A DNA stretch of 36,198 nucleotides from Mycogone perniciosa (Eukaryota > Ascomycota > Sordariomycetes > Hypocreales > Hypocreaceae). The DNA lies in contig JAOALB010000271.1 of assembly GCA_025331125.1 (NCBI GenBank), positions 1 to 36,198 of the forward strand, written 5' to 3'. Shown here in pieces: positions 1-9,832 of the stretch. The stretch's first letter is position 1; each line of letters begins with the position of its first letter. Below the pieces are notes generated by a model. That model was not told the DNA's origin, did not search any database, and worked only from the letters and a program-made list of their open reading frames with translations. The position numbers and the translations under genes were made by a program.

Positions 1-1139
1 GTGCGATGGAGTCTTGCTTCGTCATCGTCCTGTACGTCTAGTTTCGGCACGCATACTGAGAAGTACACAGTGGAGGGGTCATCGGGGATATGCAGAAAGA
101 TCAAGGTTTGCCCTGTGCATACGTAGCCGTGCTGAATGCCTTTGCCAATCATGTAGGAGAAGAGCTGGGTGACAACAGCGGCACAGAGCCACCTAGCATT
201 GAAGGCGAAGCCCTCGCCTTTTTGGTTGATTACATCGCGTTCCGGCTGAATTTCTGCTTCAAGCCCTTTGACGACCTCATCAACGGACAGCTTATGCGGC
301 GCCTTGTACTCGATAGCGAGTGCCGCGACCCTTCGGCCTCCCGAAGTCTTGTATATGCAGAATTGATCCGCCCTGTTCCCCTTTCCCCTTGCCTTGCGAC
401 GTTTCTTGCGAGTTGGCGTCATGGGAGCCGAGGCTAAAACTGTGAAAGGAGTATCACCTTCGCTGAGACTCATTTTCTCCATGGACTCAGAGATTGAGCT
501 GGTGGGATTCCCAAGATTCGTATGGCTTTCGAATGTTATCGTTCCTTCAAGGCCGACAGTATTTCGTACTAATGGATCGTTGAATGCCTCCTTCACTAGC
601 CGCTCAACCGCATTTTCGACAGCGTCCCTTTCAACGTACCGCAACCCATCTTCACTGCTAACTGGATGGAGTGAGGATTTGACATATCGCAGTTGATGAA
701 GAGATGGGAACAGGAGTTGAGATGAAAAAGAGGGGCTGATCGAAAGCTGGCCCCAGGTCTCTTCTTGCAAGGTCGGAAACTCCTCCCAAGGAATGATTCG
801 TTTAGGGTATAGTCGGCCGGTCGGATCGGTCGGGGCGCCTTGCGTAGTCAAACTGCGTTCTGTCACCACTTCAATATCAAGGTCGATCGAGTGGCAAGCT
901 TCGATGTATTGTGGGAGGGTCTGTAGCTGCGATTCAATGGACAGTTCTTCAGCCTGTTTGCGTCGACGCTGCTCCTCCAAGGTACGACGCTCCGCTTCCT
1001 CACGCTTCAGTTGTTCTTCCACGCGCTTCTTTTGCTCTTCCTCGCGCTTCTTTTGCTCCGCCGATGCACGACACTCCGCTTCTTCGCGTTTCTGTTGCTC
1101 TTCTCGGAGTAAGCGTCGTAGCTCTTCAATATCGTCCAT
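1..1139 (-). CDS. Coiled-coil + PD-(D/E)XK-like fungal protein, 3' end beyond window
   Basis: I translated the minus strand from the ATG at 1139-1137 to base 1 and found 379 codons with no stop, so the gene is cut by the window edge. Residues about 5-65 are a Glu/Lys/Arg/Gln-rich coiled coil with repeated KREEA/KREEE units. A basic patch (TRKKRRKARGKG) near residue 255 could be a nuclear signal. Next comes a restriction-endonuclease-like core ending in ALAIEYKAPHKL (E277-x-K279). The stretch HGYVCTGQTLIFLHIPDD closely resembles a family of large Aspergillus/Penicillium proteins that I recall carrying the misleading name 'metalloprotease M41 FtsH' and often continuing into a protein-kinase-like region. 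Nuclease activity is inference. No intron is needed in the visible part. The start is the first ATG of the open frame and directly precedes the coiled coil. Confidence 0.8.
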   Translation of the reverse strand, partial: MDDIEELRRLLREEQQKREEAECRASAEQKKREEEQKKRVEEQLKREEAERRTLEEQRRRKQAEELSIESQLQTLPQYIEACHSIDLDIEVVTERSLTTQGAPTDPTGRLYPKRIIPWEEFPTLQEETWGQLSISPSFSSQLLFPSLHQLRYVKSSLHPVSSEDGLRYVERDAVENAVERLVKEAFNDPLVRNTVGLEGTITFESHTNLGNPTSSISESMEKMSLSEGDTPFTVLASAPMTPTRKKRRKARGKGNRADQFCIYKTSGGRRVAALAIEYKAPHKLSVDEVVKGLEAEIQPERDVINQKGEGFAFNARWLCAAVVTQLFSYMIGKGIQHGYVCTGQTLIFLHIPDDPSTVYFSVCVPKLDVQDDDEARLHR

Positions 1140-2113
1140 TCTGAATCCTTCCCTTGGTGCACTAAGTCTGAGAATGGTTGCTTCGGGGTTTGAAAGGGCA
1201 AGGGTTTTCTGGAGTTGTCGGAAGAGAGCAGACAAAATTGGACGAACCTCCCTGTTGTGTTGCCAATGTTAATTGTTTACGCCCCACTCAGCGCGCACGT
1301 GCGTCTATCGTCGCACCGGAAAAGCCACCAATCATTGAGATAGCCGGGGGTGAATGGCCGAATTATTCTGTTGCAGTGCGGCATCACTAAGGTAGCCTAC
1401 TGCATACCTCGTTCTCCACCCATGCTCTTGGTTTTTGGCTCGGATGGCCTTGCTGTTAGACAGCTTTAGATGCAGTCAAGCCTGAGCAATTAAAGAGTGT
1501 AAGCAAAGAGGTCTCAAAACACAGCCTATGAGCTTTTACATCCTTCTATTCCACGCATTGAAACAAATCACCTATAGTAAACCCGCAATCTTGTACAGTT
1601 TCACTCGCCTCACTCGTTCCCCAGGTAGGTTTACTCAGTGGAACGCATCCTTCGCCTTCGTCTTCGACCCAGGCCAAAACACTATCCACTGCTTTTGAGG
1701 CGAGCTCCTATGCTCGAGCAGGAATGCCAGGATCTGCGCAGGGCTGAGCATCCTTTCAGAGCAGGCCGAGGCTTGCGAGGCGACGTATTGTCATTGTCTC
1801 TTAAGAGCCGCCGTGTCGGTCGTGCCTCTTGCGAGGCAGCGTGTTGGCAGCGGAGCTGCACGAGTTGTGAGGCCAGCTCTCGAGAAAGGTGAAGCTCTCC
1901 GAATTCCTCCCTCTTTGTGCGCTGTTAGGACCCCATAGGCCTTAACGGAGAGACAGACCACTTGACCTGCAAAATTGCTCCGCCACACTAACAAGCCATA
2001 ACGGCTGCTAGCGCGGGAGAATTTTCGCAGGAGAGAGTTGATATAGTCATCGTTGATAGCTACTAATTTCCCTTTTCTCAATGTACTCCGTTCCTATCTT
2101 CTTTCGTCACACT
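1140..2113. other. Intergenic, no supported gene
   Basis: About 1 kb upstream of the coiled-coil gene. The first 150 bases probably hold its promoter and 5' UTR. A GC-richer stretch at about 1690-1890 has loosely repeated GCGAGGC words but no convincing protein in any frame. Confidence 0.5.
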
Positions 2114-2377
2114 TTACGTATAAAATTCCGGCAGACACTGATGTTGGTCACCCCTGTAGCAGTTTCCATTCCCCCCCATATAAATCTGTGCGAAGGCCAT
2201 TCCAGCAACAAGTACATAGCTAACTAAGCCCCATTTAATACCCTCCTTGATATCTACATCTGGCTTTTTGCTAGACACTGTGATCCGATCGTCCTCTTTA
2301 AACCCTCTGCTCAAGGCTGCTTGACGGTAGTCTTCACAGAGGCCCTGTACTAACCCAGTGACTACCACATCGTCCAT
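2114..2377 (-). CDS. Small hypothetical protein with one membrane segment
   Basis: An 87-codon frame with a true ATG. The N-terminal half is hydrophilic (KEDDRITVSSKKPDVDIKEG) and is followed by one hydrophobic stretch (WGLVSYVLVAGMAFAQIYMGG) and a short Cys-containing tail. I recognise no family. Its amino-acid mix is more protein-like than its neighbours, but 87 codons can arise by chance in 2 kb of non-coding DNA, and I see no partner exon with clear splice sites. It could be a relic of a larger membrane protein. Confidence 0.25.
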   Translation of the reverse strand: MDDVVVTGLVQGLCEDYRQAALSRGFKEDDRITVSSKKPDVDIKEGIKWGLVSYVLVAGMAFAQIYMGGNGNCYRGDQHQCLPEFYT

Positions 2378-4459
2378 TGCAATGAGGAGGGGTACTGATT
2401 GAGTTAGGCAAGCGCTACAGTATAATAAGGTGGTGAATTATGAACTTGCCCCATGACGAACTCTCGCCTTTGAGATAATAAACCGTGTCCATGCTAATAA
2501 TAGTTGTAGGTGGCAAAGATTGGTTGTCTTCGAATAGGATAGTGACGTTTGCGCAAGCCTGGGCAGGAATAGTATAACAATATTAGCTTGAAGTATAATA
2601 GGTATATTCATTGCCGCTGTAAGAAGATTTCTCATAGACAAACATTTTAAGTCGACGCATGGTATGGCAAAAGCGAACTTGGATGACTACTTTTTGTCAG
2701 TCAGGTACTGGGAAAACATGTGTTATATATATTACGAACACTATGTGCATGCACCACGGGCCTCATGCTAAACACTCACATTGATGTCTCAATGCCAAGA
2801 ATACACAATGCCGCAGACAGATTAACTAGTTAGCGAATCAACATCTGCCAACTGGCTTCTTTATCCTGCCTCCTGGTCATGTTTCTGGTCGCCTAGTAGC
2901 CGCTTTCCAGCACTTCAACCACCTCAGCCATATTCCTACAGATACACGAGAGCGAAGGTATCTTCCCTTCGATATCGTCGAGAGTTCTGCACCAGACAAC
3001 CATCCCCGATTATCAAACCGCTAGACTTCTAGTTGCCTTGCATAAAGCATACACTTAGAGAGTATCAAGTACTTATACCTTGGCATAGCCAAGGATCGAG
3101 CGACATCAACAGCCAGGGCCTGACTCAGAAAATCAACCATGCCGGTCAAATGTTATTCTTCTAGTTTCAGATTGGATATCAGGGCATACACAATGCATAA
3201 GCCTTACCCTTGGTATTAGCAAGCGGTGAAATTATAGAGGCCACGAAGCAAGGCAGCTAATCACGACCGTTAAGTTTACTAATACCGGACCTTCAACCTC
3301 CCAAGCTATTGCCTGGATCCGCCATATACTTGCTTATATAGTTTTAGGAGAAGAGTATCTTAACGTGTAGCTATTGCAATATGGATGCTTTGACGCTGGG
3401 CAGGGGCTTGCATAAACCATTCTCAGCGCGATTCCCCAAAACGTTATTCATTCTGCAACATTCCTCAGACAACTGCAAGAGCAGTAATGTCTTGGTAAAG
3501 TATTGGATAAATGGAAGAGACAAGTATTTTAGTCTTCCGAGTCTTTGACATTCTCACAACCCCATAAACGCATTGATAAATGGGCACGTGCGGTTTCTCC
3601 TTAAGCCATCTAAACTTCGCCCGCTTCTGCTAAGAGCGTTGGGCCCGGTTTCCTAGGCCTGGATTACTACTCGTAGGTACCTGTACCTAGGCGTTATGAG
3701 TCCATCCGTAGCAGTACCAAATAAGGGTACTGTACGGCGTGGAACATATGCCAAAGCGGGAAGCTGTGTCTTTCCAGTAAGCCACAACTGAAAGTTTGTG
3801 TTGCCTAGTACTTCCTACAAGGGAGAAGACCTCGGTATTCTGCATGTACATGCTCGTATAAGCCTCTTCTATAACAAGGGGAGAATATGCTGGGGATGCG
3901 ATGTGCCAATAGGACTCGTTCATCCGTCGCCAGCATATTACTCATAGATGTTAGTGCCTCGCTAATAATAAGAAATACGAGCAAGACGATTTATTTTGGT
4001 TTGAAGTTTGCTTTGCGGCGCGATCTTGGCACCTTATGAGGTACACAGCACTGACTTAGGAATATCGCCGAGTTAGTTTGAGACGTGGTTCTTGAGGAGG
4101 GGCGTGCTCCTTTCACCCTACATGCTACTACTTCGTACCTCGTACTCCGTACAGGCGTCGGAATCAGTCGGCTGGCCAGATGCCGGACTTACGCTAACTG
4201 TTTCAAGGAATCTATCCTACTTTTGCCACATGTGGGGCCGTGACTCGTAATCTCGCGAGCCCAGGGAGGCTCATCCACACTCCCCAAAATTCTCACGAAT
4301 AAGTCAACGAAGGTATTGCAGTGGATCAACAAGATGGCCACAAGTCTTCCACTTGGGGTTCATTGACTAGCGTAACAGTGGTGTTTGACTGTCACCTGGA
4401 GGCGCAGCTCCTCCATTAGTCCCTGCACGCGAGCCTCCTTTGACCAATAAAGCGTCATC
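2378..4459. other. Long stretch without a supportable gene
   Basis: Two kilobases of AT-leaning sequence with stops in all frames. On the minus strand at about 2850-3150 there are short protein-like pieces broken by stops (such as LSQALAVDVARSLAMPRYKY), which may be a badly decayed gene that I cannot identify. Near 4125-4155 are TACTTCGTACCTCGTACTCC-type words that are frequent in Eurotiales intergenic DNA. No repeat shared with the rest of the window was found. Confidence 0.5.
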
Positions 4460-5946
4460 TTATGCTACGCAATTCGTCTTGAACAGACAGAGAAAAAATC
4501 GAACGTAGTTTTCCTGTACATGCAGGCCCAACCCACAGTAAACAATAGCAAAATCAGCCCTCCATGTGAACCTCTGGGAATAGCCATGCTGGGATATCAG
4601 CTCAATATCATAAGACCCATTGAAGAGAGGAATGGCAACTGCTATCTCGTCCTCCTTTGCCCAAAATGCTCCAGGCGCATTCATACGATAACCACTTGAT
4701 GTCTCCCGCACATCTCTTGGAATCACCACCTCCTTCCCGTTGCGGTGTGCAAATGACCGGATGTCATTGGCCTGTCAGGGTTAGTCCGGACTACAAAGAT
4801 TAACAAAAAAAGAAAGAAAAAAAACAACCTACCCGGGAATTAAGGAAGGCATTCCCAAGCTCTATACACCGCTCTGGTGCATTATAGCTGTAGAATGTAT
4901 CCAACAAACGGGCTGGCCGTAGGATCATTACATCTGCCACTGCACCCTGCTGTAGCTGGCTGTGGACGCCTGTGAGAAACGCACACTTGAGATGTAGCTC
5001 CTCGACTTCGTCTTTGTCGATCTCGAGCCAGCGCCTAATCTGAACAAGACTTACAACGTCTTAGGAACAGATGATCCATAACATCACAGAGAGCTGACTT
5101 ACTTCACCCTACCCCGTAAAGTGTACAAACAAGATTAGGGACCTTAAGCGAATTTGAGCATTCCCGATTGCACGGCTTGTAATAGATTCGCATTCCAAGC
5201 GTAGACACCTAACAGCTTCCCAGGAAATCGTCTGGCATTTGCTTAGGAGTTTCGCTGTTCTCTTTTTGTTTTACACAGTTCGGCGCGAATTCGATATGCA
5301 ACATACCACGCCATAGAATTTGCCACGCACAGGGCCCAACATATTCCTCTATAAATTCAAGAATTTGGAGGCACTTCGACAATGCATGTAGTTTATCTCT
5401 AATAGTTCTTTCCTCGTTTGGAATAGCTCTAAGTAAAGCCTGAGGCAAGTTGTCTTCATTAGCTCTGTACTTTCCCACCTTCTCTGCAACACGGTAGGCG
5501 GAAAGCAAGACAAGTTGGTACAGCTGCCAACAGTCGTTATCTCGGAACTCCGCACTCTTTCCAGCAAGAGTCTCAATCAAAGTCTTCCATCTTATGCTGG
5601 CACGTTCTTCAGGAGCGAGTTCAGACAGAACAAGCCGCTGATGGAGCGTTTCAGGACTGATCTGTTAGCTCTTGGCTACCCTGCTTTCCTTTACGGGTTC
5701 TCCGCCCATTTCCTGGGGTGGTAGAGAACGAGTGCAACATGGATTCCATGGCGGTTGAAGGAGGCTACATGTGCGTACCCCGCACTTTGCATCAGCCCGC
5801 CAAAACACAGCTGTCCGTCCCACTACTAGTGTAGAAGCAAAGCACTCGGATATGTACGTCTGGTGCGATTTTCTGGGGCACAAAGCCTCTTTTTGTGTAT
5901 ATGGAACTTGATGAATTTCTGTGGTAATACATGCGGAACTGTTCAT
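4460..5946 (-). CDS. Unrecognised protein, predicted five exons
   Basis: Predicted exons (minus strand): 5946-5779, 5661-5275, 5208-5113, 5039-4833, 4771-4460. All junctions are phase 0. Introns are 117, 66, 73 and 61 nt. The last is a textbook fungal intron (GTAGGT start, GGACTAAC branch, GACAG end). The frame closes over all five exons to give about 389 residues ending at the stop 4462-4460. The second exon is helical (LAPEERASIRWKTL, DCWQLYQLVLLSAYRVAEK); the C-terminal part (residues about 285-389) looks like a beta-rich globular domain. No family, signal peptide or membrane segment was recognised. Exon 1 and its ATG are the weakest part; the first intron (GGGG/GTACGC to CTAACAG) was chosen because it keeps frame. 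The 3'ss at 5209 removes an in-frame TAG, so if that intron is wrong the gene is broken there. Confidence 0.55.
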
Positions 5947-6189
5947 TAAAATCCCGGTTGACTCACTATTCTCCAAATCGTTCGATACCTCGACCGGCTT
6001 TCGACCCACACGACCTTTTGTTGGAAGTAGGGATGGTTATCACGTCTTCGAAGCTCATTGTGCAGCCTGGCAGCGTAGACTTCAATCTGCGCTCGACTCC
6101 ATCCCTGTGCATTGGCCGTATGGTTAATTATCCCGGAAGCCTCACTCTCGAGGGCCTGGCGCGTAAATGCGCCGATCAGCTTAAGATTT

Positions 6190-6756
6190 TTATCCCGAGG
6201 CTATGAATCGACTGGAGTCTATCATTTCGTCAAGTCTCCTCTCATTAGAGGGCCTCATAAAGGGACACGCCTTGAATTCCTTTTCTGCAATGTCGGTGAA
6301 TCCGGCCTCCTCCATAGCCCACTTCTGTGTCCCATCTTCAAAAGTGGTCAACGACCGTCCTGATAGATGCCCGCCTGCGGCGAAAATCTCTCCCCATTCT
6401 CTTATGGCACTCCCTTCAGTCACAAAACCATCGTCGCTTTCCAGGCGGTGTGAAGCCTCATGGCTCTCAAGGTATCCACCTGGTTTGAGGACCTTGTAAG
6501 CCTGCTTGAAAAGGGCATCCCCGTTGGGGATGCTGCCAAACAGCCGGCATATGTGTATATAATCAACAGAATTCTCAGCAAATATCCAGCTCTGTGTATA
6601 GTCATCGAGCTCGCTGTTTGCATCGATATAGGTTAGGAACGACTCAAGGCTACAAGTTATTCACTCACAACTGGAGATTCGGCGGTGCCCAAGCAGGCTG
6701 AATCAATGAGATATCAGTACCAATAACATGTGATCCAGGATGTTTATCGGCAAAAT
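6190..6756 (-). pseudogene. LaeA-like SAM methyltransferase, C-terminal half only
   Basis: Two exons (minus strand): 6756-6669 and 6613-6190, split by a 55-nt intron (GTGAGT start, TCCTAACC branch, AACAG end). They encode DFADKHPGSHVIGTDIS, IQPAWAPPNL, the acidic pair ELDD, DYIHICRLFG, and KQAYKVLKPGGYLESHE, the signature order of fungal LaeA-type class I methyltransferases, then a helical C-terminus ending at 6190. Family members modify partners in the velvet system or secondary metabolism; the role here is unknown. The preceding exon should encode the SAM-binding loop (V-L-D-x-G-T-G-T-G-I-W-A-I), but nothing in the 500 bases upstream does. The upstream sequence instead holds an unrelated frame that overlaps the 3' splice site. 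The visible half is free of stops, so loss of the first half may be recent. Without motif I it should not bind SAM. Confidence 0.8.
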
Positions 6757-7196
6757 CTGTTAATACTAGTTAGTAATTTGATTGCAGCCCTGAATAGAAA
6801 TTTCCAGTGAATCGCGGAGAATTTTGCTGCAATTTCTGTTCGGTACGCTGCACCAGCATCTACCTTATGGCAGAAATATTTTTGGATGTTATAGCCTTGA
6901 CGAATGATGCTAATGTTGAAACATCTATGGGCGATTTGCTTTATGTCGGCTAGTGTGTAAGGGGTTATTGAACCAGATATACTCAACCGTGAGAGCATTG
7001 TGGTCACCAATTGAAGAAAAAATCTATCCCATCCCATTTCGTCGCCATGGTCAAAGACCAATGCAATATGCGATCGATTCGGATAATCCTTGGCCATCGC
7101 ACTCTGCATCCTGAAGCAGAGAAAGTCAATCACTCTCGCCACTCCCCCAAAATCTGATACAAATATCGCAACTGCGTCACTAAAAACCGATAGCAC
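6744..7196 (-). pseudogene. Fragment of unrelated large fungal protein fused upstream of the methyltransferase half
   Basis: A 150-codon open frame (no ATG; a CAG 3' splice site lies just upstream, so it reads as an internal exon). It runs across the methyltransferase 3' splice site and stops at 6744. The start (DVLSVFSDAVAIFVSDFGGVARVIDFL) resembles a segment 'ADVVCIFADDFGG' that I recall from large multidomain fungal proteins of the patatin/RING type, but this is memory only. The rest (VFDHGDEMGWDRFFLQLVTT) is well formed and lacks stops. With no start and no compatible downstream exon it is best read as an exon fragment brought next to the methyltransferase by rearrangement. Confidence 0.4.
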
Positions 7197-7364
7197 GTCT
7201 CTGTATTATTGGTTCATAACAAATCGACACCTAACAACCAAGGCGCCTAAGGATGCTATTTCCCATGGTGAGGTCATTCACTCGCTGGAATGAGCATAGT
7301 TCCAACTTCCCCACATCAATAACATCATCCTCATTTTGCCCGTGTATTTGTCGGAAAACCCAGT

Positions 7365-7584
7365 TACGTAGTCAGCTTGTTCACATTACGAAGATAGGGC
7401 GCCAGAATTCCACTCAATTGCTCCGTGTCCTCTGCCTCGCTCCTCCTCTTCCTTGGATTCTCCTCCCGCCATTTTATCATAGAAACAGAACGCCGCGCGT
7501 TCTGTTTCACCTCACGTCAGATCACAGGTTCCCTTACATATACATTTTTGCTTATTCCAACAACTAGACCGACGTTATCCGACA
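7365..7584. repeat. Dispersed repeat R1, copy a
   Basis: Starts near GTAGTCAGCTTG and ends with GACGTTATCCGACA. It shares with copies at 25363, 28231 (inverted), 30942 and 35975 the landmarks GAATTCCACTCAATT, GCCATTTTATCATAG, AACGCCGCGCGTTCTGT and CCGACGTTATCCGACA. Read on the other strand it begins TGTCGGATAACG; the copy at 30942 has TG..CA ends, so a solo LTR is the best guess. This copy ends 36 bases before the ATG of the next gene and so supplies its upstream sequence. Confidence 0.8.
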
Positions 7585-7620
7585 GTATTCCACTTTACCG
7601 GCTCTTACATATCATTCAAC

Positions 7621-8131
7621 ATGAGCTTCATCATCAAAGCAAACGATGCCACCTCAACAACTGACTCTACGACTTACACCCCGTGTAGTGGCTTGGCCAC
7701 GATCGATAGCCTCCAGAATGACCGCTCTGATGCAGTTCCCTGGCCCGGCAATACATACATGATTCTGGAAAAAGACTCCGGGCGAGCAATCACCGTCGCA
7801 TACGGTCAACTTCGCGTGCAACCTATTGAAAACGATTACCAGAATTCATGTCATTGGCTCTGCGTTGAGGCTAACGGCTATTTCGGATTCTTCAATCAGA
7901 AGTTGGGCAAGTATATGGGCCACCGCGGCGAACGGGACATGTATGCGTTGGCTGTAGAGTCCGGGGACCGGGAATATTTCACGCCGAGAAGGCATCCCGA
8001 TGGAGGATATCAGCTGCTGACGCCGGTCAACCATGATGCAAGTGGTGATTTTCGGTGATAACGAGATGCTTGTAAGAAGGCAGCATGCAGGAACCTGTTG
8101 GGAATTTGTCAAAGTCTCAGAGCATAAATGA
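7621..8131 (+). pseudogene. Small fungal beta-rich (trefoil/fascin-like) protein gene with a frameshift
   Basis: ATG at 7621. The protein has the pattern of a common short fungal family of unknown function: VPWPGNTYMILEKDSGRAIT, then HWLCVEANGYFGFFN, GKYMGHRG, REYFTPRRHPDGGYQLL, and a last strand ending WEFVKV. I infer a beta-trefoil-like fold from the spaced hydrophobic repeats. In the ATG frame translation ends early at 8058 (SGDFR then stop). Shifting by one base at about 8035 restores the expected end MQVVIFGDNEMLVRRQ..TCWEFVKVSEHK with a stop at 8129-8131. One extra base in the CATGATG run explains this. It is either a very young pseudogene or a sequencing error, since the rest is intact. 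No intron seen. Repeat R1 lies immediately upstream. Confidence 0.75.
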
Positions 8132-8480
8132 GGCATCATCTTGACCATCATTGAGATTCAGGCGACATTTCGTCATATCTAGTAGGAGTGGAGAAAAGGA
8201 TTTTTATATTTGCCTCGCAGGTCTGGGTTAAGCTTTTTCTCGAAATGCTTTTTGTGCGACTTTCTTTGTGCAGTCAACACCTGCTGGCTATGTCCTTATA
8301 AATTGATGGTTACGGTTCGGATTTCGACAAAGCTTGTACCTGGGTCATGATTCTATGTAGCTTAAGTTCCATGTGCGTGCAAACAAGAGTAAGCACTGTG
8401 GGGAACATATCCGTGTACTTGAATTTTTGAAACAGTTTAATTAAACAGGACACCCACTTCGCTCCTAACTATATCAGGGA
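8132..8480. other. Intergenic, ends in a target-site duplication
   Basis: No coding signal. The last 11 bases (8470-8480, TATATCAGGGA) are the left copy of the duplication flanking the LINE insertion. Confidence 0.6.
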
Positions 8481-8564
8481 ACATACTTGAGAAACACATA
8501 TGTACACCAGCTAAAATTGCCCTTTCGGCTTAGCCGCCGGGCGTTAATAAATTGCATTGTAAAT
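8481..8564 (+). mobile_element. 5'-truncated LINE (non-LTR) 3' end with target-site duplication
   Basis: An 84-bp insertion consisting only of a LINE tail: GCCCTTTCGGCTTAGCCGCC, then GTTAATAAATTGCATTG. The same tail occurs at 24866-25041, where it ends in TATTG repeats. Both sides are bounded by the identical 11-mer TATATCAGGGA (8470-8480 and 8565-8575), the mark of target-primed reverse transcription. The extreme 5' truncation is typical of LINE integration. The intact duplication indicates a fairly recent event. Confidence 0.85.
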
Positions 8565-8575
8565 TATATCAGGGA

Positions 8576-9194
8576 GCCAAGCGGAGGAGCCAGAGCATAT
8601 CTTTACTTCGTTAAATTAATATCAGGGACCTCGCTACGCTTAACAACTTGTTCCTGGTGAACAACCTTCCTATTAGCTGCCACGTTACGGATACCTTCGC
8701 GAGCACAATATGTAGGTGTCCGGTTTAGTACTACATACTCTGTGTTTCGGTATTACAATAGGCGCACGGACTAGCGGATACTTTTCCAGTACTTAAATAT
8801 ACTTCACTTTACAAAACAGCCAGAAGCGGCGGTAAATGTACCCTGTAAAAATTCGGTCAAAAGTGGACAAATCACATTAAAACCGCACCCCAAGAGTATC
8901 ACTCTTGTAATGAGAAGTACCCAAATTTATAGGGAACGCATGACGATTCTGGGACAGTGCGCTTCTGCGCCATGGTACAATGTCGCCAAGTTAGGATACT
9001 TTCCAGGCCTTGATTAACCTACTCCCTAAGTAGCCAGTGTACTTTATGTATGTTGTTACAGTACTTAAACATTCAATGAGTGTGCAAAAGCGGATGCCAC
9101 TTGATATGCTCATGACTGTATCTACCCAGACCCAGACCCCTTCCCTCCCCTCTACACGACCCGTTGTCTAACATTTTACCACTCAAACCTCTTC
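8576..9194. other. Intergenic, no supported gene
   Basis: A third ATATCAGGGA word sits at about 8620, the only notable match to the duplication next door. A stretch near 8845-8880 (TTCGGTCAAAAGTGGACAAA) looks a little like a transposon end but has no partner. No coding signal. Confidence 0.5.
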
Positions 9195-9832
9195 TCAAAA
9201 CGTGGAAAGCAGGAACCAAAACCATAAGAGAGAGCCCCAGAAAGCCATGTAACCTACAATCGAAGCCCCGCTGTGAGTTGTATTTGGTACAGCCGCTGTA
9301 GGTATCTGGTATGTTATTGTAGAGTTATATTCACCTATTTTTGCAGAGATGTTTGACGATCCGGTTGTATCACCACAAAATGTGGGATATGCATCAGCAA
9401 ATGTTGGGTACAAGCCTGTGGGTTTTGCAGTGACTGTACTTGGATGTCCGGGGATCGTCACAGTGCCTCTTTATTCGATGTTACCATTAACCAATTTATC
9501 TGGCTCTCCGAATAGTGAATTAGAAGGGAGTACATACCTTGAAACCTCATTATACCCAGACCTGAAACAAGCTTTGTCGTGCTCGGTAGATGACATAGCG
9601 CGACTTTGGTCCACTTGGTTGAGATATTTGAAGGGGGTTGCACCCTTTATGTAATCTACATGAAAATCAATACCCAAGTCTCATCAATTCGCTCAAAAAA
9701 CTGGCGGTTTTTACTGGAATACCGACTAGCCATGTCATGTCTATTATTTCTCCTCTGATCGCGCCGTGAACAACGCCCTCGTCGCTTACACAATACTCAA
9801 AAACCCAACTGAATTGCTGTGCTGTATGTATG
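9195..9832 (-). pseudogene. Degenerate gene, cut 5' by a MITE; hydrophobic C-terminus
   Basis: Minus strand. The frame starting at about 9830 reads FEYCVSDEGVVHGAIRGEII..MTWLVGIPVKTASFL, then needs a one-base shift near 9678 to continue GIDFHVDYIKGATPFKYLNQVDQ. A GTATGT..AAAG intron (9537-9469, 69 nt) joins in phase to GTVTIPGHPSTVTAKPTG, a Thr/Ser/Pro-rich region, and a C-terminal tail (GASIVGYMAFWGSLLWFWFLL) that would suit a GPI-anchor signal. The 5' part is missing: the coding trace meets a MITE-like element at 9833. I do not recognise the family; joining the N-terminal segment to the GPI-like end is inference. Confidence 0.45.

Noticed and set aside
793..1272. Plus-strand Ser/Arg/Cys-rich open frame
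   Set aside because: It is the antisense of the minus-strand coiled-coil coding region; its composition is the mirror of Glu/Lys codons.
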